64,000 bases of DNA from Streptomyces sp. TRM49041 (lineage in GTDB: Bacteria; Actinomycetota; Actinomycetes; Streptomycetales; Streptomycetaceae), in assembly GCF_008271805.1 (NCBI RefSeq), contig NZ_VSRY01000139.1, forward strand, positions 57,951-121,950, written 5' to 3'. Positions 32,704 to 41,134 of this stretch are shown in pieces (the first letter of the stretch is position 1; every line of letters starts with the position of its first letter). The position numbers and the translations under genes were made by a program. The notes under the pieces are model-generated. The model was not told the DNA's origin and searched no databases. It was given only the letters and a program-made list of their open reading frames with translations.

Positions 32704-33656
32704 AGCAGTTCCCTGTAGGTGTCGTAGTGGGCGTCGGGTTCACCGGTGGGCCGGTAGTGGCCGGGGTGGCGGGCGTCGTCGTCCGTCCAGACGGCTTCGA
32801 CGCGCAGGCCCATGCGGACCTGGTCGTGGGGGATTCCTGCGATGCGGCCGTGGAGGGCGAGGTCGGCGCCGTCGAGTGCGATGTGCGCGTACACGTAGGG
32901 CACGTCGATGTCGAGGTTCTTCGCCTTGATGTTGACGACGCAGAAGGTGGTGACGGTGCCGCGGGGGCCGACGGGGACGGCTTCGGTGGTGGCGATGCCG
33001 CAGGTGGGGCAGGCGCCGCGGGGTGGGACGTACACCTTGTGGCAGGCGGGGCAGCGTTCGCCGAGGATGACGCGGTCGGCGAGGGCGCGCAGATGGCGGC
33101 CGGCGGCGCGGCCGGGGCTGTAGGTGTAGTCGAGGCGGGCGGGGGTGGTGATGGCGGTGACGGGGTCGGGGAACCGGCCGGTGTGTGGGCGGGCCCGGTG
33201 GGTGGGTTCGGAGTCGTACGGGGTGAAGCAGGCGATGTCGGTGATGGCGCCGGTGCGGTGCTCCGCCCAGCGGACACGGACGCGCATGCCGGTGCGCACG
33301 GGTTCCGGGCCGGGGGTGTCGAGGGCGTGGAGGAGGGCGGTGTCGGCGCCGTCGAGGCGGACCAGTGCCCAGGCGAAGGGGGTGTCCAGGGGCTGCCCGG
33401 GGCGGGGGGCCGGGTTCCACGCCCAGGTGGTGACGGTGCCGGTGGGGGCGACCTCGACGAGGTCGCCGATGTCCTCGGCGGTGACCGGGTCGTATTCGAC
33501 GGGCGGGACGAGGACACGGCCGTCGCGGGTGCGGACGCCGAGGACGGTGCGTTCGCGCAGGCCGGTGAGGAAGGCGGACTGGACGGGGCCGAGGGAACGG
33601 GTGAAGGGGAACTCCACGACGAGCGGGGCGGTGAGGACGTCGGACACTGCGCTCAC
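32700..33656 (-). CDS. Tandem DUF35 (OB-fold/zinc ribbon) protein
   Basis: 318 residues holding two DUF35 units. The second (about 165-300) has the rubredoxin-like zinc ribbon with Cys202, 205, 216 and 219 (CPACHKVYVPPRGACPTCG), followed by an OB fold. The first (about 10-140) has the same OB-fold strands but no cysteines, so it does not bind zinc. DUF35 proteins bind acyl-CoA and pair with Ltp or MaoC-like enzymes. A double unit before two Ltp-like genes suggests one scaffold for both. GTG 33656 is the likely start. The stop overlaps the downstream start by four bases. Confidence 0.85.
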   Translation of the reverse strand: MSAVSDVLTAPLVVEFPFTRSLGPVQSAFLTGLRERTVLGVRTRDGRVLVPPVEYDPVTAEDIGDLVEVAPTGTVTTWAWNPAPRPGQPLDTPFAWALVRLDGADTALLHALDTPGPEPVRTGMRVRVRWAEHRTGAITDIACFTPYDSEPTHRARPHTGRFPDPVTAITTPARLDYTYSPGRAAGRHLRALADRVILGERCPACHKVYVPPRGACPTCGIATTEAVPVGPRGTVTTFCVVNIKAKNLDIDVPYVYAHIALDGADLALHGRIAGIPHDQVRMGLRVEAVWTDDDARHPGHYRPTGEPDAHYDTYRELL

Positions 33657-33664
33657 TCCTGGGG

Positions 33665-34474
33665 TCAGGCCCGGCGGTAGACGGGCGGGCGCTTCTCGGC
33701 GAAGGCGCGGGCGCCCTCCCTGGCGTCGGCGGTGTCGAAGACCGGCCAGCCGTGCCGGAGTTCGGCGGCCAGGCCGTCGGACTCGGACAGGTCCGCGGTC
33801 TCGTACACGGACGCCTTGACGGCCTCGACGGCGAGCGGGCCGCAGGCGTTGATCCGCTCGGCGACGGCGAGGGCGTGGTCGAGGGCGGTGCCGTCGGGGA
33901 CGACCTGGCCGACGAGGCCGATGCGGGCGGCTTCGGCGGCGGTGTACGGGCGGCCGGTGAGCAGCATCTCCAGGGCGTGGGTGCGGGGGATCTGGCGCTG
34001 GAGGCGGACGGTGGAGCCGCCGATGGGGAACAGGCCGCGGCGGACCTCGAAGAGGCCGAAGACGGCGGATTCGGCGGCGACGCGGATGTCGGTGCCCTGG
34101 AGGAGCTCGGTGCCACCGGCCACGCAGGGGCCCTCGACGGCGGCGATGACGGGTTTGCGGGGGCGGTGGTGGCGCAGCAGCGCCTTCCAGTGCAGGTCGG
34201 GGTCGGCTCGCATACGGTCGCGGTGTTCCCGGCCGGCCATGCCGGCGCCGGCGAGGGCCTTGAGGTCCATGCCGGCGCAGAAGCAGCCGCCCGCGCCGGT
34301 GACGACGACGGAGCGGATGTCGTCGTCGGCGTCGGCGCGGAGCCAGCCGTCGTGGAGGCCGACGAGCATGGGGATGGTGAGGGCGTTCTTCGCCTCGGGC
34401 CGGTCGAGGGTGAGGATGAGGGTGGCGCCGTGGCGCCGCACGGTGAGGTGTTCCGTGCCGCCGTCCTGTCCCAT
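33665..34474 (-). CDS. Enoyl-CoA hydratase/isomerase (crotonase family)
   Basis: 269 residues of crotonase fold. The oxyanion-hole segments are SVVVTGAGGCFCAGMDL and KPVIAAVEGPCVAGGTELLQ. The catalytic glutamate region (GLFEVRRGLFPIGG) has the Glu expected of hydratases at the first site. It would hydrate 2-enoyl-CoA esters and make the beta-hydroxyacyl-CoA that Ltp/DUF35 aldolases cleave. It is the first gene of the operon, nine bases before the DUF35 gene. Just upstream of its GGGAGG RBS is a KstR-like 14-mer at 34498-34511. Confidence 0.9.
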   Translation of the reverse strand: MGQDGGTEHLTVRRHGATLILTLDRPEAKNALTIPMLVGLHDGWLRADADDDIRSVVVTGAGGCFCAGMDLKALAGAGMAGREHRDRMRADPDLHWKALLRHHRPRKPVIAAVEGPCVAGGTELLQGTDIRVAAESAVFGLFEVRRGLFPIGGSTVRLQRQIPRTHALEMLLTGRPYTAAEAARIGLVGQVVPDGTALDHALAVAERINACGPLAVEAVKASVYETADLSESDGLAAELRHGWPVFDTADAREGARAFAEKRPPVYRRA

Positions 34475-34497
34475 GGGGGCCTCCCGTCGCTTCGGAC

Positions 34498-34511
34498 TGG
34501 AACAGGTTGCA
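34498..34511 (-). promoter_or_regulatory. KstR-like operator TGCAACCTGTTCCA (minus strand)
   Basis: It fits the TNNAACNNGTTNNA pattern of the mycobacterial KstR TetR-type repressor. The same orientation and nearly the same sequence occur before the acyl-CoA dehydrogenase gene (51191-51204). A TetR-type acyl-CoA-responsive regulator is inferred. Confidence 0.6.
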
Positions 34512-34538
34512 GGAGGCGGGGTGGCAGTTCAATAGTTT

Positions 34539-34555
34539 TCTGACAGACAGTCAGA
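34539..34555. promoter_or_regulatory. Inverted repeat TCTGAC-AGACA-GTCAGA in divergent promoter
   Basis: Perfect six-base arms with a five-base spacer sit between the hydratase operon and the FadD gene. A related CTGAT-N5-GTCAG is found at 43863-43877. It is a probable TetR-family operator controlling both divergent units. Confidence 0.65.
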
Positions 34556-34641
34556 TTCTTTGGTGACGGGCCTTCCCCGTTCCGCGCTGCGGCGCTCTAA
34601 TGACCGCCGGACCCGCCCGCCGGACCGGTGGAGGAGGAGCG

Positions 34642-36300
34642 GTGGAGTACAACCTTGCCGATCTGTTCGAGTCGGTCGTGGACGTGGTGCCCGACCGTGC
34701 GGCGCTGGCCTACCTCGACCACCCGGGCACAGGGGCGGAGCGCCGGCTGACGTACTCCGCGCTGGACGCCGCCGCCAACCGGATCGGCCACCACCTGCTG
34801 GAATCGGGGATCAGGCCGGGTGAGCACGTGGGGCTGCACCTGTACAACGGCGTGGAGTACCTGCAGACGCTGCTGGGGTGCCTGAAGGCGCGGATCGTGC
34901 CGGTGAACGTCAACTACCGTTACGTGGCCGGCGAGCTGGCTCACCTCTACCGGGACGCGGATCTGGCGGGGCTGGTCTTCGACGCGGAGTTCACCGTACG
35001 GGTCGCGGCAGCGGCGCCGCGGGCGGGGCGGCTGCGGCATCTGGTGCGGGTCGGGACGCCGCCGGAGGGCGCGCCGGAGATCCCGTGCGCGGAGTTCGCG
35101 GAGGCGGAGGCGGCCGGGGCGCCGGAGCGGGGGTTCGCGGCGCGGTCGGCGGACGACCTGTTCATCATCTACACGGGCGGCACGACCGGGCTGCCGAAGG
35201 GTGTGATGTGGCGTCAGGAGGACCTGTTCTTCGCGGGCCTGGGCGGGGGCGCGCCCACCGGCGAGCCGGTCCGGCGGCCGGAGGAGCTGGCCGAACGGGT
35301 CGCGGCCGGCGGTGACGGGATCACCTTCTTCCCCACTCCCCCGCTGATGCACGGCACATCGACACTCACCGCGTTCGTCGGGTTCGGCTTCGGGCAGCGG
35401 GTGGTGCTGCACCGCAGGTTCGTGCCGCACGAGGTGCTGCGCACCGTCGAGCGGGAGCGCGTGACGAGCGTGTCGCTGGTCGGGGACGCGATGCTGCGGC
35501 CGCTGATCGACGCCCTGAGGGGGCCGCTCAAGGGCACGGACCTGTCGTCGCTGTTCAGCGTGTCGTCGTCCGGGGCGGTCATGTCGGAGTCCGTACGGGC
35601 GGAGTTCACGGAGCTGGCCCCGCATGTGGCGGTGCTGAACAACTTCGGGTCCTCCGAGTCCGGCTTCAACGGCACGGCGGCGGACGGCGCCGGCGCGGGC
35701 ACGGGATTCCGGCTGCGGGTCAACGCGCGCACGCGCGTGGTGGACCCGGTCACGCACGAGCCGGTCGCGGTGGGTGAACCGGGGCGGATCGCGCAGCGCG
35801 GACATGTCCCGCTGGGCTACTACAACGACCCCGTCAAGACCCAGGAGACGTTCTTCCGGAAGGGCGGCGCGCGGTGGGTGCTGCTCGGCGACATGGCGAC
35901 GGTCGACGAGGACGGCCTGGTCACGGTGCTCGGCCGGGGGTCGCAGTGCATCAACACGGGCGGCGAGAAGGTGTACCCGGAGGAGGTGGAGCAGGCCCTG
36001 AAAGCGCACCCCGACGTGTACGACGCGCTGGTCGCGGGGGTCCCGGACGCGCTGTGGGGCAGCCGGGTGGCCGCCGTGGTGCAGCTGCGGGAGGGGGCGG
36101 CCGGGCTGTCGCTGGGCGAGGTGCAGGGGCACTGCCGGGCCCGGCTCGCCGGGTACAAGGTGCCCCGCCGACTGGTGATCGCGGACCGTGTCCGCCGGTC
36201 ACCGAGCGGGAAGGCGGACTACCGGTGGGCGCGGGCGGTGGCGCTGGGTGAGGAACGGGAGGACGGGGAGCCGGGGGAAGACCGGCCCCGCCTTGCCTGA
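34642..36300 (+). CDS. Acyl-CoA synthetase (FadD-type AMP-forming ligase)
   Basis: 552 residues from GTG 34642 (GGAGGAGG at 34630-34638). The ATP-binding P-loop IIYTGGTTGLPKGVM, the NNFGSSESG adenine motif, the GDMATVDEDG hinge region and the C-terminal Lys in PSGKADYRW define a complete ANL-family ligase. It should activate a carboxylic acid to its CoA thioester. Its closest style is actinobacterial FadD enzymes for sterol side chains or medium-chain acids. It is divergent from the hydratase/DUF35/Ltp operon over a shared operator, so it probably supplies that pathway's substrate. Confidence 0.9.
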   Translation: MEYNLADLFESVVDVVPDRAALAYLDHPGTGAERRLTYSALDAAANRIGHHLLESGIRPGEHVGLHLYNGVEYLQTLLGCLKARIVPVNVNYRYVAGELAHLYRDADLAGLVFDAEFTVRVAAAAPRAGRLRHLVRVGTPPEGAPEIPCAEFAEAEAAGAPERGFAARSADDLFIIYTGGTTGLPKGVMWRQEDLFFAGLGGGAPTGEPVRRPEELAERVAAGGDGITFFPTPPLMHGTSTLTAFVGFGFGQRVVLHRRFVPHEVLRTVERERVTSVSLVGDAMLRPLIDALRGPLKGTDLSSLFSVSSSGAVMSESVRAEFTELAPHVAVLNNFGSSESGFNGTAADGAGAGTGFRLRVNARTRVVDPVTHEPVAVGEPGRIAQRGHVPLGYYNDPVKTQETFFRKGGARWVLLGDMATVDEDGLVTVLGRGSQCINTGGEKVYPEEVEQALKAHPDVYDALVAGVPDALWGSRVAAVVQLREGAAGLSLGEVQGHCRARLAGYKVPRRLVIADRVRRSPSGKADYRWARAVALGEEREDGEPGEDRPRLA

Positions 36301-36362
36301 ACACGCGGGGTGGAGAGATCCTTTTATTGGGACGATTCCGCGCCCCGCGATTGGGGGACATC

Positions 36363-36818
36363 ATGTCCAGCATCAAGGAAAGCGTCGTGATCGACCGCCG
36401 TCCTGAAGAGGTGTACGCGTACGTCTCGGATCCGACGCACCTGCCGGAGTGGCAGGAGAGCGCCGTCGAGGCGCACCAGGTCGGCGACACGCCGCTGGGC
36501 GTCGGCTCCAGGGTGGAGGTGACCCGGCAGGTCGGTAAGCGGGTGATACCGATGACCATGGAGGTCACCGAGTTCGATCCGCCGAGGAGCTGGCGCATGC
36601 ACGGCGTCGAGGGCCCCGTCCGCCCGGACCTTCGGGGGACGGTCGAATCCATCGACGACGGCACACGGTCCCGGCTGACCCTCGATCTGAACATCGAGGG
36701 GCATGGCAAGGGCAAGCTCCTCGTGCCGATGGTCATCCGCCCGTTCGCCCGCAAGGAGATGCCGAGCAACGAGCGGAGGCTGAAGAGCCTGCTGGAGGGC
36801 GGCGACACCACCGCTTAG
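36363..36818 (+). CDS. SRPBCC-family (START-like) protein
   Basis: 151 residues starting MSSIKESVVIDRRPEEVYAY, the classic N-terminus of helix-grip polyketide-cyclase/SRPBCC proteins, then DPTHLPEWQ and a long C-terminal helix. These proteins bind hydrophobic small molecules and may be lipid carriers, cyclases or stress-linked (CoxG/Aha1-type). No catalytic residue can be assigned. It starts 62 bases after the FadD stop on the same strand and could be co-transcribed with it, hinting that it binds a hydrophobic intermediate of that pathway. GGGGGAC precedes the ATG. Confidence 0.8.
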   Translation: MSSIKESVVIDRRPEEVYAYVSDPTHLPEWQESAVEAHQVGDTPLGVGSRVEVTRQVGKRVIPMTMEVTEFDPPRSWRMHGVEGPVRPDLRGTVESIDDGTRSRLTLDLNIEGHGKGKLLVPMVIRPFARKEMPSNERRLKSLLEGGDTTA

Positions 36819-37048
36819 GAACGCGGCGCCCTGCCGCAAGGGGGTGGTTCCGTGCCCGGCCGACCACGCCGGGCGGGCACGCAGGGTGGGCACGGTCGGA
36901 GGTGCCCCGACGCAGCGGTGTGAGGTGCCTCGCCGTCGGCTGCGCTTCGCGGCCGCACCCGTACGCGCACCCATACCCGTGCGTATCTCGGCCGTCCAGG
37001 GGCTTGCCTGCGAGGCCCTGGGCTGGATAACTGATCAGGAGCGACACG

Positions 37049-37062
37049 ACCGAATGGTCGGT
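37049..37062 (+). promoter_or_regulatory. Inverted repeat ACCGA-ATGG-TCGGT before paaK
   Basis: Perfect five-base arms, extending imperfectly to seven, lie 36 bases before the ligase start. It could be an operator for a TetR-type phenylacetate regulator (PaaR-like). Confidence 0.5.
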
Positions 37063-37097
37063 TGATCGATTGCCGGGACGTACGGGAGGACGGGCAT

Positions 37098-38390
37098 ATG
37101 GCGGAGGATCTGCTCGACGCCGGGGAGCGGATGGGGCGCGAGGAGCTGGCGGAGACGCAGCTGGAGCGGTTGCGGGGCACGCTGCGCCACGCGTACGAGA
37201 ACGTGCCGTTCTACCGGCGGTCCTTCGACGGGGCCGGAGTGCGGCCGGAGGACTGTCGGACGCTCGCGGATCTCGCGCGGTTCCCGTTCACCACGAAGGC
37301 GGATCTGCGGGACCAGTACCCGTTCGGAATGTTCGCCGTCGAGCGGTCGCGGGTGCGGCGGATCCACGCGTCGAGCGGGACGACGGGGCTTCCGACGGTG
37401 GTCGGCTACACCGGGCGTGACCTGGACATGTGGGCGGACGTGGTGGCGCGGTCGATCCGGGCGGCGGGTGGCAGGCCCGGGCATGTGGTGCATGTGGCTT
37501 ACGGGTACGGGCTGTTCACCGGCGGGCTCGGGGCGCACGGCGGGGCCGAGCGGCTGGGCTGCACGGTGGTGCCGGCCTCCGGTGGAATGACGGCACGTCA
37601 GGTGCGGCTGATCCAGGACTTCCGGCCCGAGGTCATCATGGTGACGCCCTCGTACATGCTGACGCTGCTCGACGAGTTCGAGCGGCAGGGCGTCGATCCG
37701 CGGGCGACGTCGCTGAAGGTGGGGCTCTTCGGTGCGGAGCCGTGGACGGAGGAGATGCGGCGGGAGATCGAGGAGCGGTTCGCGATCGACGCGGTCGACA
37801 TCTACGGCCTGTCGGAGGTGATCGGCCCGGGCGTCGCGCAGGAGTGCGTGGAGACGAAGGACGGGTTGCACATCTGGGAGGACCATTTCCTTCCCGAAGT
37901 CGTCGACCCGGTGACCGGTGAGGTGCTGCCGGACGGAGAGCGGGGCGAGCTGGTGTTCACCTCGCTGACCAAAGAGGCCATGCCGGTGGTGCGCTACCGC
38001 ACGCGGGATCTGTCGCGGCTGCTGCCGGGGACGGCGCGGGCGTTCCGGCGGATGGAGAAGGTGACGGGACGCAGCGACGACATGGTGATCCTGCGCGGCG
38101 TGAACCTGTTCCCGACGCAGATCGAGGAGGTCCTGCTGCGTACGCCGGGGCTGGCGCCGCACTTTCGGCTGCGGCTGACGCGCGAGGGGCGGCTGGACGC
38201 GCTGACGGTACGGGTGGAGGCGCGGGCGGACGCGGCACCGGAGGTACGGGCGGAGGCGGCGCGGGCCGTGGCGGCGGCCGTCAGGGACGGGATCGGGGTG
38301 TCGGTGGCGGTCGACGTGGTCGATCCGGAGACGCTGGAGCGGTCGGTGGGGAAGATCCGGCGGATCGAGGACCTCAGGCCGGGTCACTGA
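37098..38390 (+). CDS. paaK: Phenylacetate-CoA ligase
   Basis: 430 residues of the short ANL subfamily. The order is ENVPFYRRSFDGAGV, the P-loop ASSGTTGLPTVVGYT, the YGYGLFTGGLG substrate loop, the YGLSEVIGPGVA adenine motif and the RSDDMVILRGVNLFP hinge typical of PaaK. It activates phenylacetate (or a related aryl acid) to the CoA ester, the first step of the ring-epoxidation route. GGGAGGA at 37084-37090 sets the ATG at 37098. No paaABCDE epoxidase genes are in the window, so the ligase stands apart from the rest of that pathway and may serve another aryl acid. An inverted repeat lies directly upstream. Confidence 0.92.
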   Translation: MAEDLLDAGERMGREELAETQLERLRGTLRHAYENVPFYRRSFDGAGVRPEDCRTLADLARFPFTTKADLRDQYPFGMFAVERSRVRRIHASSGTTGLPTVVGYTGRDLDMWADVVARSIRAAGGRPGHVVHVAYGYGLFTGGLGAHGGAERLGCTVVPASGGMTARQVRLIQDFRPEVIMVTPSYMLTLLDEFERQGVDPRATSLKVGLFGAEPWTEEMRREIEERFAIDAVDIYGLSEVIGPGVAQECVETKDGLHIWEDHFLPEVVDPVTGEVLPDGERGELVFTSLTKEAMPVVRYRTRDLSRLLPGTARAFRRMEKVTGRSDDMVILRGVNLFPTQIEEVLLRTPGLAPHFRLRLTREGRLDALTVRVEARADAAPEVRAEAARAVAAAVRDGIGVSVAVDVVDPETLERSVGKIRRIEDLRPGH

Positions 38391-38455
38391 TCGCGGCGGG
38401 TGTGGCGACAGCCGGTCGGGAACCGGGGGCGGGGAGACCGCGGGGCAAGGGCGGC

Positions 38456-38503
38456 GTGGGCCGGGGACGGCGTGGGCCGGGGACGGCGTGGGCCGGGGAC
38501 GGC
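38456..38503. repeat. Three perfect 16-base tandem repeats
   Basis: GTGGGCCGGGGACGGC is repeated three times head to tail in the gap between paaK and the acylase gene. It is a likely site of copy-number variation; it is non-coding. Confidence 0.9.
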
Positions 38504-38615
38504 GTCAACCCCTGTGACGGCTGCGGGCGTCTGGTGAAGTGGGCCGGCGTGGTGTGCGCTCCGTCGGGCGCACCATGGCCGACTCACTTCTGTCGTTGTT
38601 CTGTTGGGAGGAACG

Positions 38616-41039
38616 TTGCACCTCCGTACCAGCAAGAGACGTGTCCGCCGGGCGTGGTCGGCCACCGCCGCCGTGGCCGCCGCCGCCCTGGCCGCCGCCG
38701 TCCTGCCGTCGGCGGCCGTCGCGGCGCCGGACAGGAGCGGTGAGGAGCACAGTCCGTCGGGGGGCGGGCTGTCCGCTGTCGTCCGGTACACCGAGTACGG
38801 CATTCCGCACATCGTGGGCGAGGACTACGCGGACCTGGGCTTCGGCACCGGGTGGGCGCAGGCGGCCGACCAGGTGTGTGTGCTCGCCGACGGGTTCGTG
38901 ACCGTACGGGGCGAGCGGTCACGCTACTTCGGCGCCGAAGCGCGGTCGGACGGATCGCTGTCGTCGGCGCGGAGCAACCTGTCGAGCGACCTGTACTTCC
39001 GGGGCCTGCGGAACGCGCGCACCGTCGAGCGGCTGCTGAAGCGTCCCGCCCCGGCCGGACCGGGACGGGACCAGAAGGAGCTGATGCGGGGCTGGGCCGC
39101 CGGGTACAACGCCTGGCTGCGGCAGAACCGGGTCACCGATCCGGCGTGCGCGGGCGCCGAGTGGCTGCGGCCCGTGACCGCCGTGGACGTCGCCCGGCGC
39201 GCGTACGCCCTGGCGGTGCTCGGCGGGCAGGGGCGGGCCGTGGACGCCATCACGGCCGCGCGGCCGCCTCGGCCGGACGGCGCGTCCGCGCCCTCCGTCG
39301 ACCCGGAGGGCGCGGCGGAGGCGGCGCGGAAGCTGCTGGACACGCAGAACGCGACGATGGGCTCCAACGCGGTGGCGTTCGCGGGCGGTACGACCGCCAA
39401 CGGGCGCGGCCTGCTGCTGGGCAATCCGCACTATCCGTGGCACGGCGGGCGGCGCTTCTGGCAGTCGCAGCAGACCATCCCCGGTGAGCTGAACGTGCAG
39501 GGCGCGTCCCTGCTCGGCGCGCCGCTCGTCCAGATCGGCTTCACCGACAAGGTGGCGTGGAGCCACACGGTCGCGACCGGAGTCACCCTGAACCTCCATC
39601 AGCTGCGACTGGACCCGGCCGACCCGACCGTCTACCTGGTGGACGGCGAGCGGCGGCGGATGGTGCGGCGGACCGTGACGGTGCCTGTCGCGGGCGGGGA
39701 CCCGGTGACCCGTACGCAGTGGTGGACCCGGTACGGGCCCGTCGTCACATCGCTCGGCTCGGGCCTGCCGCTGCCGTGGTCGGAGACGACCGCGTACACG
39801 CTGAACGACCCCAACGCCCAGAACCTGCGCATGGCGGACACGGGGCTCGGGTTCGCCAAGGCCCGCTCGACCCGCGAGATGGCGGACGTGCTGCGCCGTA
39901 CACAGGGCCTGCCGTGGGTGAACACCGTGGCCGCCGACCGGGACGGCGGCACGCTGTACACGCAGGCGCAGGTCCTGCCGCGGATCACCGACGAGCTGGC
40001 CGCGCGCTGCTCGACGCCGCTGGGCCGTGCCACGTACCCGGAGTCGGGGCTCGCGGTGCTGGACGGATCGCGGGGCGACTGTGCGCTCGGCAGGGACCCT
40101 GACGCGGTACAGCCCGGCATCATGGGCCCGTCGCGGATGCCGGTGCTGAGGGACGCCCCGTACGCGGAGAACTCCAACGACAGCCCGTGGCTGGCCAACG
40201 CGGACCGGCCGCTGACCGATTACGAGCGGGTGTTCGGCGACATCGGAACGCCGCGCTCGGTGCGGACCCGGGGCGCCGTCGAGGACGTGGCCGGGATGGC
40301 GGATCGGGGCGGGCTGACCGTCGCGGACCTCCAGAGCCAGCAGTTCTCGAACCGCGTGCCCGCCGCGGACCTCGTCCTGGACGACGTCCTGCGGGCGTGT
40401 CCGGAGGCGGCGCCGGGCGGCCGTGAGGCGTGCGACGTGCTGGCGCGGTGGGACCGCAGGACGGACACCGGCAGCCGGGGCGCCCTGCTCTTCGAACGGT
40501 TCTGGTTCTGGTTCTGGCACCCGTCCACGCGGCCGGACGACCCGTGGAAGGTACCGTTCTCGGCCGCCGACCCCGTCCGTACGCCACGCGGCCTCGACAC
40601 GGCGGCGCCCGCGGTCGCCGAGGCGCTGGGCAAGGCCGTGGACGCCGCCGTGGCGGAGCTGCGCGGCGCCGGCATCGCGCTGGACGCCCCGCTGGGTGAG
40701 CACCAGTTCGTGGTGCGGGGCGGCGAGCGCATCCCCGTGCACGGTGCCACGGGCGCGATCGGGGTGTGGAACATGACGGTGCCCGTGTGGGACGCGGCGG
40801 GCGGCGGGTACACCGAGGTGGCGCACGGGACGAGCCACGTCCAGGCGGTCGGCTGGGACGGCGGCCGGTGCCCGGTGGCGCGGACGCTGTTGTCGTACTC
40901 GCAGTCGTCGAACCCGCTGTCGCCGCACTACAGCGACCAGACGCGGCTGTACTCGGCCGAGCGGTGGGTGACGGCGCGGTTCTGCGAGAAGGACATCCTC
41001 GCCGACCCCGCGCTGCGGGTCGTGAAGGTGAAGGAGTGA
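38616..41039 (+). CDS. Penicillin-acylase-family Ntn hydrolase, secreted
   Basis: About 807 residues from TTG 38616, which follows GGGAGGA. A signal peptide (about 1-38, ending AAVAAP) is followed by the alpha chain, a spacer, and the beta chain starting at Ser250 (TMGSNAVAFAGG). Autocatalytic cleavage at that Ser makes the N-terminal nucleophile. GNPHYPWHGGRRFWQS and the later YAENSNDSPWLAN support the aculeacin-A/N-acyl-homoserine-lactone acylase branch. The enzyme probably hydrolyses an amide between an acyl chain and an amine outside the cell. Candidate substrates are lipopeptide, AHL or beta-lactam amides. The 3' neighbour is convergent. Confidence 0.9.
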   Translation: MHLRTSKRRVRRAWSATAAVAAAALAAAVLPSAAVAAPDRSGEEHSPSGGGLSAVVRYTEYGIPHIVGEDYADLGFGTGWAQAADQVCVLADGFVTVRGERSRYFGAEARSDGSLSSARSNLSSDLYFRGLRNARTVERLLKRPAPAGPGRDQKELMRGWAAGYNAWLRQNRVTDPACAGAEWLRPVTAVDVARRAYALAVLGGQGRAVDAITAARPPRPDGASAPSVDPEGAAEAARKLLDTQNATMGSNAVAFAGGTTANGRGLLLGNPHYPWHGGRRFWQSQQTIPGELNVQGASLLGAPLVQIGFTDKVAWSHTVATGVTLNLHQLRLDPADPTVYLVDGERRRMVRRTVTVPVAGGDPVTRTQWWTRYGPVVTSLGSGLPLPWSETTAYTLNDPNAQNLRMADTGLGFAKARSTREMADVLRRTQGLPWVNTVAADRDGGTLYTQAQVLPRITDELAARCSTPLGRATYPESGLAVLDGSRGDCALGRDPDAVQPGIMGPSRMPVLRDAPYAENSNDSPWLANADRPLTDYERVFGDIGTPRSVRTRGAVEDVAGMADRGGLTVADLQSQQFSNRVPAADLVLDDVLRACPEAAPGGREACDVLARWDRRTDTGSRGALLFERFWFWFWHPSTRPDDPWKVPFSAADPVRTPRGLDTAAPAVAEALGKAVDAAVAELRGAGIALDAPLGEHQFVVRGGERIPVHGATGAIGVWNMTVPVWDAAGGGYTEVAHGTSHVQAVGWDGGRCPVARTLLSYSQSSNPLSPHYSDQTRLYSAERWVTARFCEKDILADPALRVVKVKE

Positions 41040-41134
41040 CCGTCAGGGGCTGAGCCCGCGCGTGTGGCGCGTCCGGGCACCGGGGCGGGGATCCGGGCCC
41101 GGGCGCGCCGCCGCCGCGCATCGGCCGTGTCAGG

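Noticed and set aside
38456..38503. CRISPR-like short repeats
   Set aside because: Only three 16-base units with no spacers and no cas genes, so simple tandem repeat.
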